A stretch of 64,000 bases of DNA from Cephalopachus bancanus. Lineage: Eukaryota > Chordata > Mammalia > Primates > Tarsiidae. The DNA lies in assembly GCA_027257055.1 (NCBI GenBank), contig JAPVLO010000233.1:558001-622000 (forward strand), written 5' to 3'. This document shows positions 27,483 through 41,794 of this stretch, in pieces. The notes beneath the pieces were generated by a model. That model did not search any database, was not told the DNA's origin, and saw only the letters and a program-made list of their open reading frames with translations. The translations under genes and the position numbers were made by a program. Each line of letters starts with the position of its first letter. The first letter of the stretch is position 1.

Positions 27483-27524
27483 CGAATGCAGAGGATGATG
27501 AGGACAACTGAGTCTCTCGTATGT

Positions 27525-27692
27525 GCTCAGGGTTTTATCAGGTACTCCACACATTACCGCAAATCCTCTCAACCCCCCTGTGAGCTAGGCACTGTTACTT
27601 CCATTTTGCGAATGAGAAAAAGGAGCTTGGCTGGCCCGAGGTCACACAATACCGAAGAGGTGGAGGCAGGAGTCAAATCCAGATCAGCCTGA
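27525..27692 (-). repeat. MIR, reverse
   Basis: 'gagctaggcactgttacttc', 'cattttgcgaatgagaaaaa', 'ggtcacacaataccgaag' and 'gtcaaatccagatcagcctg' are the reversed MIR. Confidence 0.75.
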
Positions 27693-29503
27693 ATGAAAAG
27701 TAGTTTTGTCCTTAACTTTATCTCTTCTTGTCTATTCAATCTACAAAGTCAAACTTGATAGGAGCTCTTGAATTTTGAAAAATTGAAGAGTTTTGTGTTT
27801 GGAAAAGAGCTTATTGAGAAGGTAATTGCCTGTGACTACAGTGACAGATGCTACATAAATGGAGAGCCTCACAGAGAAAGGGAGTGTGCGTTCTGAGACT
27901 GTGCATTACCACTAAGAGTCAGCCTGGTTCTCCAACCTATTGCTGGGACGAGGGTGGGGGACAGGTGACCCAATGGATAGTGAAGTATCCTTAGATGTGC
28001 CAAGACAGGAGGCTGAGAATCAATGTCTTGTCTTCAACACATTGTAGGGCATTCAGCTGCTGAGTACAAAGGACAGAACAAAATCCATTATTATCAGCTT
28101 AGAGGCTGGCAAGGTGACCTTTGGAAATATGCAGGTTCTTACAAAGACAGTCCTTTCAGGTTACCACATTAATGCTTCATTCGTTCTTTCATATGCTTAT
28201 TCATTAATTCATTCAAAAAACATCTACTGTCTACTATATGTAAAACACTGGCCTAAATAGGGGAATGAGATATGTGTGTGCATGTCTGTGAGGAGATGCA
28301 TCAGACACAGATACTATCTTCAAATAACTTATAAGCTAATATAGTACTTCAACTTAAAAGAAAATCTCTGCCCCCTCCACCATAAAAAACACATTTTACC
28401 CTATGGTCTGGTATGTGCACATATACCTGAAAGGTTCATGAAACATTTACCCTTAAAAACTGTAATATACTCTGGTATTTCCTAGTTTAGTCTACTCTAA
28501 TTATTCGAATTCAATGAAGATGGAATAGTTTGCATGCAAGAGAATGACACAGTGGTTCAGATTAAGTAGAGACACAGAAATGTATGAGCATGTGTCCACA
28601 TGGGCAGGACCACATGGAGACAGCAAGAGAGGAGTCAAGTCAACCTTTCTAGATGATGAGGTACTGGGGTTAGGCCTTAAAGGACAGGTAGGATGCAGAG
28701 CTGAGGGGCATTCCAAGAAGAGGGATCAGCACCCGTAAATGCACTGTGGCAGATAAGAAACCTGGGTTCATAAAGGTACATGGTGGAAGTAAGACAGGTT
28801 TTGGCCAAATCAAGGAGTGAAAGAGTATGAAATAAAGGTATGAGCAAGAATTGTAAGGGACAGAGTTGTGTCTAGGGAAGATTCATAGGTGAGATCTGGG
28901 GAGGAAAAATTGGTGACAAGCCCCTCACTTTCCTTTTATTCACCTTGGGGACACCCCACTTTGCTATGAGAACTTCTGCTTGCACATGAGCTTCATGGCA
29001 CCAAGGCTCACCCTGGCTTTATCTGCATGAGAAGCAAACCTAGAGGTCTGCAGAGAACTTAAGTGGGAAGATGGGCTAAAAAACCCCAAACCTCATGTGT
29101 GTAAACACTTGGAAATGCCAAATGGAATTGGGTTTTTTTTTAAGTGCAGAAATGGTTCTCAAGAATGGCCAAGGGGCAGGAAAAGCAGAAAGGGTGAAGT
29201 AGCATAGTGGCTGCCCAGGAGGAGGACCGCATCTCATCATCCTGGAGGCTTTTTGGTTGTCCACTTGGGGATGGGACATGAAGATGTGGGCCTTGAGAGG
29301 TGGAACACTGGAAATAAAGTGCCTTACATAAAGTCTGTTCCTAAACAATGGACTAGGGAAAATGACAAGATACTGCAGGAGTCTCTGCTTGGGTTCTAGA
29401 TAAAAACAAGAAAAAAAAAATGACATCCATGAATTTGAACCCACAGGCCAAAGTCTTACATGAGTTTGGGATATACATTCATATCACCTGCTAGAGGCAA
29501 AGG
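27693..29503. other. Unassigned sequence with ancient-repeat patches
   Basis: 28170-28340 ('ttcattaattcattcaaaaa') and 28600-28790 ('ggcattccaagaagagggat') resemble ancient mammalian repeats of L2/MIR age. The rest has no recognised feature and no exon. Confidence 0.4.
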
Positions 29504-29790
29504 TTCTTTTTTTTTTTTTTTTTTGAGTTGGAGTCTCACTCTGTCGCCCAGACTTGGAGCGCAGTGGCCACCGCAGCCTTGACCTGCTGGGCTCCGGTGA
29601 TCCTTCCACCTCAGCCTTCTGAGTAGCTGGAATTACAGGCATGCGCTACCACGCCTGGCTGATTTTTTGATTTATTGTAGAGATGAGGTCTTGCCTGCCC
29701 AGGTGGGTCTCGAACCCGCAGGCTCGGGCAATCCACTCACCTCAGCCTCCCAAAGGCATGGGATTACAGGTTGAGCTACTGAGCCCGGCT
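29504..29790 (-). mobile_element. Alu, reverse, young type
   Basis: Long poly(T), 'gagttggagtctcactctgt' and end 'ttgagctactgagcccggct'. No clean TSD seen. Confidence 0.93.
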
Positions 29791-30189
29791 ACCTTTTATG
29801 TTTTCAAATAAAAATATAAAAAAGACAGATGGCCCTCATTTAGATTGTTTGGAACACTTTGCTTGGGAAAGGTGAAATAATGGTAACATTGGACAAGAAC
29901 AAATGCTACCAAATGTCCCGAAAGCAACAAAAATAGAACAAAATTGACTTATTCATAAATATTCATGACTATGACCTGAACATCTTTGGGGTACAAAAAG
30001 CAATTCTACCCTACAAGTAAAAGAAAGAAATCTAAAATTTGATTTTGGAAGAACATTTTTATTGCCTGTCCTTTTTTTTAGCTACTCGGATATTAGGAAG
30101 TCATAAGTAAAACCTTAGACTTTAAAGTTGTACATAATCTATTGCACACAATCTCTAACTGGTATGAAATTTTGAAAGAGTCATTTTAA

Positions 30190-30534
30190 AAAAAATTCTT
30201 CTTTTCTTTTTAGTTAGCGTGTAATAACTGTATATATTTATGGAATACACAGTAATATTTCAATACATGTGTGCAACGTGTAAAGATCAAATTAGGTAAT
30301 TAACATATCAACTACCTCAAACAGGTATCATTTCTTTGTGTTTTGAACATTCAAAATCCTTTCTTCTATCTATTTTATAATATTCGATAAATTATTGTTA
30401 ATAATAGTCAGTCTACACTGGAACACTGGAACTTACTTCATCTTATCTAGTAATTTTGTATCTGTTAACCAACCACTCTCCATATTCCATACTCCCTACT
30501 TTTCCCAGCGTCTAATGCCCACAATCCTGAAAGA
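30190..30534 (-). mobile_element. Old L1M 3' UTR, reverse
   Basis: 'tatttatggaatacacagta', 'tcaactacctcaaacaggta', 'tcatttctttgtgttttgaa' and 'taaattattgttaataatag' follow reversed L1M 3' UTRs. Confidence 0.7.
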
Positions 30535-30546
30535 TTCAATCCTTTT

Positions 30547-30688
30547 TTCCGCTTTTAATTTTTCTTTTATTTTAAAGATGTGGGGTGCAATTCAGGGTTA
30601 GGCATACAAATGTTCATGATGCAGGTACCCTTGTTGATGAGGTGTACCCCTCTGTCCCCAGGCAGATTCCCACTACTGCCAATCAAGC
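30547..30688 (-). mobile_element. Short 5'-truncated L1 3' end, reverse, with TSD
   Basis: 'cagggttaggcatacaaatg' and 'gtacccttgttgatgaggtg'. Near-perfect TSD ttca(a/g)tccttt at about 30535-30546 and 30689-30699. It landed in the older L1M at 30190. Confidence 0.85.
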
Positions 30689-30699
30689 TTCAGTCCTTT

Positions 30700-31199
30700 A
30701 AAAATAAAACTGAAAAACAGATTCCTGAGTAGCCCCTCAAGCAGTAAATCTATGCTTCCAACTTTTTGAAAATTGCCTTTGCCACCCTCATGCAAGTTTT
30801 AGTTAATTAAGAATGATAAGATACCATTTTGCGATTTGATACAAACACATAAATTCAGGGTTGTGAAAGATTCAGTGTCGTTCTGAAAGAAGCTACTTCA
30901 GCAAGAGAAACAGTTGGGAACACTTATTAGGAGTCACGTTAAATGTACTCTACGTACATTTAGGAAAAAATACCTGTTGCTATGGCTACAGGACAAAATG
31001 GCAAAAGCACATTTACACTTTTAGAAACAGGTGACAAGCTGCAGAACTTTCTGTCCCATAAGTAAAAAAAATAGAAGGGAGAAAATTATCAAGCATTCTT
31101 CAGCAGACAAGAAAAGTATATAGCACAGAAGCTTATATCTCTGCCAAAAAATACAAGAGAAAAAGACTAAAAACAATACTAAAAATTAATTGGATTTAT
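30700..31199. other. Unassigned sequence
   Basis: No gene or repeat recognised. Confidence 0.4.
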
Positions 31200-31492
<293 letters not shown>

Positions 31493-31494
31493 GG

Positions 31495-32274
31495 GGATTC
31501 ATCTTTAGCTAAAAACATCAATGTACCTACTTGGCCATCAGAATTCCTTGCTCTAGGTGCACAAAGATTTGCTATTCATGGGGACTTACACTTTTTCAAT
31601 GTTTCTTGTTCAGGGACATTTTAGTAGTATCATAAAAAGAAACAAAAATGTCTTCCTCTAGTTAAAAGAATGCTATGGCACATGCATGTTTTTCAGACCT
31701 AATGCTTATTTACTCCAAGAAGAAAAAACAAACTCCATGTTAACAAATTCCAAGTTGAGGAAAGATTAAAAAAGTTAAACCCCAACTGTTCTACTTCGTA
31801 AGATTCTTAAAAAACAGTAAATGATTATTTTGGAAACATGGATGTCTCAAAAGGTGTTAGGACCTAGACTTCTCAGCATCTCTGTCAACTTCTGCACAGT
31901 TTCCCAGTTCCTCAGGAACATTCACTAGGATGTATCATTGCAGAGAGCCTGGGCCTGCCATGTTAGCCCATGAAATGGTGAAATGGATCTTCACTGAGCC
32001 TCACCATTGGCTTCTTAAACTCCCCCATATCCTCCAGAGGGGAGGCAGCTTCTCTCTCTCCCGCAGGGAAAGGGGTCTGAGCTGCCTCAGCACCTCCCAA
32101 GGAGCCAGAGGGCACCCAAGGATCAATACTGCTCTGGGCAATGGGACTCTGGATACTTGACTTGTTTGACTCAAGCTACAGAAGAGCCCTGTGATGGTTT
32201 AAGAAATTAGCAATGGTGTATGCAGCAGTATCTTTACATGAAGAGGACCATGCAAAGACTGGCAATAATTGAGG
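31495..32274. other. Unassigned sequence
   Basis: No exon or repeat recognised. The ORF at 31930-32160 has no splice sites or known homology that I can see. Confidence 0.4.
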
Positions 32275-32500
32275 GGTTCAGAGGTGGGCTCTGAAGTCAC
32301 CCGCTTGACTTTAAATCGACCCTGTGTGACCTTTGGGCAGTTAACTTTCTTTGTGACAACTTTCCTCATCTGTACACGAGAGATAAATACTGCTTACTTA
32401 AGGTCACTGTGAAGATGAAAGAAGGCAATATGTCAGGCACGGTGCCTGGCACACTTTAAGTACACCACAAACATTAGCTGTGAGCACTAGTAAGAGTAAT
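32275..32500 (+). repeat. MIR, nearly full length
   Basis: 'ggtgggctctgaagtcaccc', 'tgtgtgacctttgggcagtt', 'tcctcatctgtacacgagag' and 'cacggtgcctggcacacttt' give the whole MIR order. Confidence 0.8.
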
Positions 32501-32754
32501 AGAAACATACAGATATGAGGGAACGGAAAAAGGGTACTATTATAAGGATACATTTAAATGATTTACGCTATAAAAACAGGAAAGGTTTTCTATGATTACA
32601 GAAATTCAATAAATAAATAGAATGCATAAAGATACCCTCCACTAATACAATACAAGCATTCAGATGCAGAATTTGTAAATTTCACGTAAACACACTTAAG
32701 CATTCGTGAATTTTGATTCCCAAATCTTAAGTTAGGATTTTTATTGAGGTCACT

Positions 32755-33057
32755 TTTTTTGTTTTTTTTTTAGTAGGAGTCTCACACTGTTGCCCAGGCT
32801 GGTGTGCAGTGGTACGCTCATGGCCACTGCAGCCTTGACCTGCTGGGCTCAGGTGATCCTTCTGCCTCAGCCTTCCAAGTAGCTGAAACTACAGGCACGT
32901 GCCACCACGTCTGAATAATTTTTATTTATTTATTTATTGTAGAGATGAAGGTTCACCAAGTTGCCCAGACTGGTCTTGAACCCGTGGGCTCAGGCAATCC
33001 TCTCCGCTCGGCCTCCCAAAGTGCTGCGATTATAGGCGTGAGCCATCGCGTCCAGCC
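32755..33057 (-). mobile_element. Alu, reverse
   Basis: T-rich tail, 'gtctcacactgttgcccagg', an internal (TTTA)n at 32925-32938 and end 'gagccatcgcgtccagcc'. Confidence 0.92.
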
Positions 33058-33677
33058 TAGAGATTGCTTTTACCAGATGATAGGCATCATATGTTACATA
33101 TTTTCAGAGATGTATTGTGGGCTCAATAATGCTGCACTGAATTTTAAGTCCCAAAGCAAACCTCTGATTATCTTATTGTCCCAGTAACCTCACAGGAGGT
33201 ACAAAGCTGAGCTTCACAGAAACAGCTGCGTCACTCTGAATTCCCTTCCTTTTCTCTTATTGTGTGTGGCCCCACCAAGGTCAGAAAACAAGTAATCTGT
33301 AATCTGAATCTACCAATTGCACTTTCTTCCTTCCTGACTGTCCTTTCAAGATTCAGTGCTCTTTAGAGCCCTGCTAGGGCAATTAACATAAGGCAGATAC
33401 AGGCCTGCCTTATTTTCTAGCAGAGGCCCCTGCAAAGAAAGACACCAACGTCCAAGGGCATCTGCTGCCTAATGAAGGACCTAAAGTAAGTAAGTCAAGA
33501 CTCTCCTGTCTTCCAATTTCAGAAACCGAAGTGGTGTTTCTGAACACCAAACAGCAAAACAGTCACCAAACAATTCACCAAAACAGTCCCTCTGACAATA
33601 TGGTACCAAAACCTTATGTTCTCAAACTGGAAGTCCAGACAAACACTTAATGATTTTTTTCACTCATTTACTTTAAA
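33058..33677. other. Unassigned sequence
   Basis: No gene or repeat recognised. Confidence 0.4.
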
Positions 33678-33937
<260 letters not shown>

Positions 33938-33943
33938 AGACAA

Positions 33944-33994
<51 letters not shown>
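33944..33994 (+). repeat. (CT)n(CA)n microsatellite
   Basis: A CT run followed directly by a CA run, 300 bp downstream of the FRY exon's donor on the minus strand, where it reads (TG)n(AG)n. Confidence 0.95.
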
Positions 33995-34870
<876 letters not shown>

Positions 34871-35175
34871 CTTTTTTTTTTTTTTTCTTTTTTTGAGTTG
34901 GAGCCTCACTCTATCATCCAGGCTAAAGTATAGTAGCTTGCTCACAGCCACTGCAGCCTCAACCTGCTGGGCTTAGGCGATCCTTCTGCCTCAGCCTTCC
35001 AAGTAGCTGGAACTACAGGCATGTACTACTATGTCTGGCTAATTTTTTGATGTATTGTAAAGATGAGGTCTCTCCAAGTTACCCAGGCTGGTCTCGAACC
35101 CCTGGTTTCAGGCAATCCTCTCACCTCCGCCTCCCAAAGTGATGGGATTACAGGCGTGAGCCACGGAGCCCAGCT
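34871..35175 (-). mobile_element. Alu, reverse
   Basis: Poly(T), 'gagttggagcctcactctat' and end 'gtgagccacggagcccagct'. It sits about 375 bp upstream of the FRY exon, antisense to the window and therefore in the sense of FRY transcription. Confidence 0.93.
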
Positions 35176-35937
35176 GGAAAAAACTTTCTTGTCCAGGTTT
35201 TCTTACAGGCCAGGAGCTCTCTGTCTTCTGTAGTTTATTCTAATAATGGAAGACTCTGGGGTCATCCCTTCCAGAAGAATCAATTTTCAGAGGCCCAGCT
35301 GGCTCTTGCTCCAGAAAGAGCATCTCTCAAAAGAGACAAAGCTCGACAGTTTCCTGTTGATGTAGTCCAAGGTATAGGTTTAACTTTTCACTCTCACCAC
35401 CCTTTGGCTTACGTTGAGAATGCCCCTTCTCTTCCTTTATAAAATGTGTAGATTTCCTACTTGGATTAGATATTGAACAGAGGCAGCTATCAGGGCTCTC
35501 CTGGTCAGTGGCCTCTGCTCAAAATGCAATTGAGTCAGACAGTTATTTTGGTTAGAAAGCTACTGACAAAAGTATAAGCTTTATGATAGATTTTTAAATT
35601 TTCTATAATACTTTGGCATGTTAAATTCCATCATACTTGTGAGATGGCCAATTATTTATATCCAATGAAAGAAATGTAAGAGCAAATAAGCTTAGGATAG
35701 AGGCATTAGGAATGCTGAGAACAGGAAGTATAGTGTTAAACGGAAGTAGTTAAACAGAAGTTCTGGGTACTGGATACAGAGATTAAGGGACAGAGCCAAG
35801 AAAAAAGTCGACTTCCAGTTTGGACACTAGTTTGGATATTAAGAGAGTGGTAGTGTCATTGATGATGAAAGTGGAATAAAGTGCCTCACAAAAGCTGAAT
35901 ACTCTTTTTAAGTTAATGTTTATTACTATTGTTGTTT
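35176..35937. other. Unassigned intronic sequence
   Basis: No exon or repeat recognised. Confidence 0.4.
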
Positions 35938-36045
35938 CTTTTTTTTTCATTTTTATTCTAGATTCAGGGGAAACATGTGCATGTTTGTTACATGGACATA
36001 TTGTGTAGTGGTAGGGATTGGGTCTTGGGTGGCCCATTCTCCCGA
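35938..36045 (-). mobile_element. L1 3' end fragment, reverse
   Basis: 'tattctagattcaggggaaa' and 'catgtttgttacatggacat' are typical of reversed L1PB/L1MA 3' ends. Confidence 0.7.
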
Positions 36046-38507
36046 GAGTGAATTTTTGAATACTCTTCTTATAATTACAAATAAATGTAAGGTTTCTGTT
36101 GCCTTCTTTCTGCCCTAAGTCAAATTTGGAGGAAGCCACCCAAAGGTTTTGTTTATTTTACTGAAGTACTAACATGTCCCTGATGTTATGTTGATGATTC
36201 TCCTCCATCTTTCCCACTCTCCCTCTCTAATTCATTTAACCTGACACACAGTTGACAGGTCCCTTACATCTGGAGGATCTTTCCGGATCACAACTACCAC
36301 TAAACCGTAAGAGCATGGCCTCTCAAGTTATATGAGTAAAAGAAAATGTGTTGCATATTATCTTATTTCTTTTCCATTCTCATTAGTCATGTCCTAATCC
36401 AGGCCTTTGGAAATCGATGGCTATCATTATCTTATCAGCCTCTGCAGACTTTATTTCATCTATTCTACCCACCAAACTAATCTTTCAGTTGCATGGCTTT
36501 AATCCTAACACCTGCTCAGCACTTTCAATACCTCTCAGTTGCCATCAGCAAGCCTCAACACATGGGCCTCGGTTTGGGAGCCTTCAGCAATTCCCCTCTA
36601 ACCTACACCCAAGTCCTGTTGATGTCCTGACTGGCCAGTGGGCACACTGGTCTCACTTAGTCTTCCTTCTTTCTCTTTCTGTGGCTGCTTTCCTTTCTTC
36701 TCTGACCATGTATCCCTCCCATGGCTCTTTCACAGCCACTGCTCATCTCATCCCCTAGCTCCACGAGGTCAATCCTCACTGATTAGTCTGCATGACATGA
36801 GTGAAACACTTAACCCAGTCTATTCGGTGTTTTTGCTTTGTCTTGTACAACCTACAACCTAAAAAAAACTCAACAGACAGCAGTCAAGAGAAGTAATTAT
36901 CAGTTGGAGACAAGGTTTTGCCTAGGGTTGGCTTGTAATGAAACCATACCCTCTTCTAGCTATATCCCTAATAAGACTGCAGCCTCCTGGATGTCATACA
37001 GAGTTCCTTGTACAGATAATACCCAACAAATCTCCTTTAATAGCTAACTAAAAATGGCATCTGACTTTATTTCTGTAGGTCTTAAGGTGAGTCATATAGC
37101 AGGAGCTACATGAGTAGAACCAGTATGTTGGAGTCTTTTAAGATTAGGACACGGGAGTTGCCATGGAAGGGTCATTAATTGAATGGTACTGTGGGCAGCA
37201 CACTAAAATAAGTAGCGCACTATTTATTCTAAAGGGGCGTATTCAAATCAAGTGATGACAATAAAGTCCTGGCCACTCCTCTGCTCCACCTCCTAGTCTC
37301 TCAGGGCAGGTGCCTTGTGGAAGTAGGACCCTTCTCCAACTCCAAATCAGAGAGGGCCATAATGTCTCCATAAAAGATCTTCCTAATGTATCAAGGGCAT
37401 CACGCCACAGAAGTGGAGACTGAACTAAATCTAAAATGTCTGTTTGGAGTACGATTTTTTATCATCTTTGGTTTTCCACAGCATTTAATCCATTTTTAGA
37501 AGACAGCAATCATTGGGTTGATGTAATATATACAGTAATTGCAAGTCAAGATCCATAATTGCATGACCCTGAGGCCTAAAAGTCCTAGCCATAGTGAGAG
37601 AACTTTCATAAGAGTGACCTCTGATAGTCCTCCTGCAAAGCCACATTTTGAACCAGATGGCTGGAATCCAGATTCCAGAATACCTCTCAGACAAATCTTC
37701 TATTTAAAAGGCTAAAATGCCTATCCACTGCTATTATAAGAAATATTCTTCACCTGTACTTCAAAGTCAGACATCTCTGTGAGTACAAAAGCCTGTGTGA
37801 ACAGCCTATTCTAGCCTGATCGAGCCCCGTGCCAGAGCAGAAAAGGGTTCGAGGTGGCGTCACCCATCATTCTGAGTTTCAAACACAGATCAGCCTGGGC
37901 AGTTGGAGATACATGAAATTTAACAGGTTAAGTGACCCTGAACTAGGTCCACTCCCAAGTTTCAGTAACCCCTGTTCATCTCACCATAATTAATCCATAA
38001 CAAATCCTAGCCCTTTGTCAGGATAATTTTCAGAAGTAAACAGTGTGACACAACATCTTTTAGTACCTCAGTGATTTGGTGACAATACAGTTGTGACCAG
38101 GAAATTCATGTTCCCTGGCAGGCAGACTAGAGTCACAAAGTCCACACTAGGCTAAACATCAGAATGTTGTCATTAGAAACAAAATCATAAGACCTTCTCT
38201 CTCAGCACTTGTTGCTCTTAATCTATTTGTAATTAAGATCATTTGTCTAGTTTCTAAGTTTACAATAGTCTGGAGACAGAAAATCATAATGGAGGGGTGT
38301 GACACTTCTAATGGGTAGAAATGCTAGCAGCAAAAGAGGAAAAAAGATGGCAAAATGTAGAAAGCCGCCAGAACTTAAAAATGTAGGTACCTGCATCAGT
38401 CTCACAGGCCTGGGGGTTTGATCACTGCATCTAGTATAATGTCACAGTTAGTTACCTTTCATGATGACGACCTTGACTCCCACAGAAACATAAAAATAAG
38501 GTGGGAA
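36046..38507. other. Unassigned sequence with a possible L2 patch
   Basis: 36390-36860 is pyrimidine-rich and weakly L2-like. No splice-flanked coding frame. The rest has no recognised feature. Confidence 0.35.
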
Positions 38508-38812
38508 GGCCGGGCACAGTGACTCATGCCAGTAATCCCACCACTTCGGAAGGATGAGGCAGGAGGGCTGCTTGAGCCAAGAAGTTCGACACCAGCCTGG
38601 AGAGCATAGTGAGACCTTGTCTCAACAAAAAAAATGAAAAAAATTAGCCAGGTGTCATGGTGGTTACCTGCAGTCCCAGCTACTCGGGAGGTTGAGGCAG
38701 AAGGATCGTCTGAATCCAGGATATTGAGGTGGTGGTGAGCTGTGATCATGTCACTGCACTCCAGCCTGGATGACAGAGTGAGACCCCAACTCAAAGAAAA
38801 ATAATAATAATA
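38508..38812 (+). mobile_element. Alu, forward, with (AAT)n tail
   Basis: 'ggccgggcacagtgactcat' to 'gagaccccaactcaaag', then (AAT)n. Short TSD gtggg(g)aa. Confidence 0.9.
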
Positions 38813-39384
38813 ATGTGGGGAAAAGAGAGATGCAAATTTGCAAGAGGCTTCCATTTCAAAAAGAGAGTAAGTTAAAAACTTCTGATGTATAAAAGGGAGA
38901 AACTCACTCCCCCTAAGAATTTAGTTCTCGAGAATTAAATCTCTCTCTTCATAGGTCTGATTTTTAATGGACATTCTTGACTTAAAACAAAACACAGATT
39001 ATAGTGTCAGCCATACCGAGACTCCATTTTCCAGCTTTGCAAGTTCAGACAGTGACTAAATGAACTCCACCTGGGGAGTTTCCCCTGCTTTTTACCCAGC
39101 CTGGCAAGCAAATCCTCCCACCCTGCAGGGTACAGGTCAGTGTCTTCTCCTCCATTGGCTTGGCCCTGTCTTCCGGTGGGCCCTGCCTTCCAGTGGGTTC
39201 TACTTTCCAGTGTCACCCAGCTGCACAGAGGGACCTGTGTTTCTCTCAAGACTGGGTCTCTGGAAACATAATTACCTGCTGATTTAAGGGTCCTGACCGG
39301 GCATCTTTATCTCATCTTCCCCATCCAAATATTTGTTGCAGGAATAATTATTCCTATTGAAATTTTTTGCACAGGAAAGATTTT
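38813..39384. other. Unassigned sequence with a short 17 bp tandem repeat
   Basis: 39164-39180 and 39181-39197 are two copies of ccctg(t/c)cttcc(g/a)gtggg, followed by a partial third copy. Otherwise nothing recognised. Confidence 0.5.
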
Positions 39385-39490
39385 TTTTCAAATCTATTTT
39401 TATTTTTTACTGGTCAAGTACACTTATAAGTTGCCATCTCAGCTGTTTTGATGTGTACAGTTCAGTGGCATCTATGTGATGAATTTTTAG
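39385..39490 (-). mobile_element. Old L1M 3' end fragment, reverse
   Basis: 'gatgtgtacagttcagtggc' and flanks as in the copy at 17450. Confidence 0.55.
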
Positions 39491-40285
39491 CTTCACTTAT
39501 TTATCCTTTCTTTCTCTTTTCACACAACGCTTTATTTCTCTAGAAAGGCATCCAAACCAGTGTCCTGGGGTGGGGACTGGGATAGTGTGAAGAAGGACAT
39601 CACTTTTGCATATTAACTAGGTTTCTGGTTATTGAAACCCTTTGAGAATTGTTTTCTCTTTATATTTTCTCATTTACATTTTACATGTTCTCGTTTTTCT
39701 CCATTGCCTTCTTTTGACTTCAATGGACTTTGTTGCTGTTCTTTGATTTTTATTCCAAATTCTGTTCCTAACTGGCTTTGCTGGATGGTTTTAGGAGGGG
39801 TTTTCCCTCTTTCACTGGGTCTCTATCTTTATATCAAGCAGACTCCATTCTTTATGAGGCATCTATTTCATGCTTTTGGGGCCCATTAATTTTCCCTTTA
39901 GTAGATCTATTTCTGACCACAAGTGATGATCCTCTGAACATGACTCTATTTTTCCCCCCAATATCATTGACTAATAGCTTAATTTTGAGGCTGGTTGCTC
40001 TTAGCTGCCTTAGATTTTCAGTACAATTTCCCTAAGTTACTAACATTTGCAGGAATGACTAACCTCCTAACTGCAGCACCAGTGCGAATACCTCCACAGC
40101 TCGTAGTTCAGCGACATTTTAATTATAATGCTGAAAAGAAACAAAATGAGCTTCCTCGTAAAAGAGCCACCACATCCCCCTGGCAGGAGATGGTGCAGGA
40201 AAATAATTTATTTTCTCAGTCAGATTTTTAGAGAATTAATACCATCTCTCATTAGAAGCTATTGTTCATTCATTCACCCAATCAA
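39491..40285. other. Unassigned T-rich sequence
   Basis: No gene or repeat recognised. ORFs here show no known protein signature. Confidence 0.4.
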
Positions 40286-40292
40286 TCATCTC

Positions 40293-40470
40293 TTTTTTTT
40301 TTTTTTTTAGGTAGGAAAATATAGTTTATTTAGGAAGCAAATTAGAGAAAGAAAAGAGAGAGGAGAGAGAGAGAGAGTCACCTCCCTAAGGCTGGGGAGG
40401 GAACCAAAGAAACATGGCGGCTATAGCTCAGAGAGCCATGTGGACACACCAGAGTTTAGCAAAGCAATGG
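40293..40470 (-). mobile_element. Unidentified short poly(A) retrocopy or LTR fragment, reverse
   Basis: On the minus strand an AATAAA hexamer (40325-40330) lies 17-22 bases before a 16-base poly(A) (40293-40308), the layout of a reverse-transcribed mRNA 3' end or an LTR-type end. A (CT)n tract (minus strand) lies at 40352-40378. The insertion interrupts an ancient repeat: 'attcattcacccaatcaatc' before, 'actcattcaatttaaccaac' after. Source not identified. Confidence 0.4.
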
Positions 40471-40640
40471 ATGACTCATTCAATTTAACCAACATTTGTC
40501 TCATGAGTGCCTAGGTTCAGGCACTGTTCTAGGCACTGGAAAGACAGCAACAAACGCAGTCAATGGTTCCTGCCCTCACAGAGCCTATATTCTACAGAGG
40601 CAGAGTAATGATCAGCAATTTCATGAGTACACATGCACAC
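40471..40640 (+). repeat. Ancient mammalian repeat-like segment
   Basis: 'caggcactgttctaggcact' and 'tggttcctgccctcacagag' are typical of an abundant old repeat of L2/MIR age. A related segment lies at 47510-47640. Confidence 0.45.
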
Positions 40641-41794
40641 ACACATAGTAAGATTGTAGTAAGTTCTAAAAGAACAAGGACTGATTAAACAGTAGCTAAA
40701 GGAAGTTGCTCTTCTTATCAGCACAAAGGTGTTCAGAGGCTAGCACCTAAAACTGGTACAGGAGGAATGATAGTTGTGTGTATTCTTGGTGTCTGAGAAA
40801 ATCCAGATACATGTGGCTTAGGCCGGATTTGCTTTTCTGATCCATCCCTCTGGTCTGCCTGTATCTGTGTGTCAGTTCAGGTGGAGATGGGACCTTTAGC
40901 CAGCCTGTGAAGGGCTTAATCAAAATGTCCAGTGGGCACACGGCATCCCCACCTTCCCCCACAAAGTACCCAGTTCCCGGGAAAGAGGGATGTTTGTCTG
41001 CTTTTTTTACCAGTTTGTAAAGACAGATGAGCACAGCACAGAGCCAATTTTTCTAAACACTCACTCCTCTGATGCTCCCAATCCTGGAATCTCACCCTTA
41101 ACATTTGAAATAAAAAATGTTTTCTTTTTTTGTTCAAGTGCTCTTGAGATTATACGTGGTAACCAACGGTTCAAAGTAGTATTCTTTCCAGAAGGGTGTT
41201 CCAATTAAACAACTTTACTTTCTAGAGGACAATGTAATCTTAACTTTCAACAAAGGAGTAAATTTATGAGATTTCTTTGTTCACAGTGGTGTATAAATTA
41301 TTCTCTCTGCCAATTCTCAACGCCTCATTCATCTGTAGGTTCTGAGGGCAAACCCTGTTAGTTACCAAGAGCTGAGATCTTTCCACACTTTTCTCCCAAA
41401 TCCTTCTCTTCCCATAAGACTTATTTGTTTACTGGTAGAACAGGAACATTTCATAAAACAAACCAAGGATGACGCAGCTTCTGTGAGAACGTGTCACTCT
41501 GTGTATAGAACAATAATAAATTGTCCACTAAAGCATTTATGAGGGTGTTTAGGAAATGGCATGTAAAAAGGTACGGCAAATACTCAAAGTGACCAGAAAT
41601 CCTGGAAGTCATGTAAAGTTAAATTAGGATAAAAAGAAAAATAAAGCTCCAAACATGATAGGAAGAATTATTTTTCTTTGAAGAGTATCATTAAGAATTG
41701 GCAAATGTTGGGATAAAAAGAAAAAAAAATGGCTTGAGCAACAGAAAAAGATTGCTTAACAAAGTGATGGCTGACTCTTAAATAATTTTATATA
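40641..41794. other. Unassigned sequence
   Basis: No gene or repeat recognised. Confidence 0.4.

Noticed and set aside
27351..27692. 113-codon ORF with a run of arginines
   Set aside because: The arginines come from the (GGA)n microsatellite and the C-terminal part is a reversed MIR.
38459..38854. 131-codon minus-strand ORF
   Set aside because: Antisense translation of an Alu (LTLSSRLECSD type peptide).
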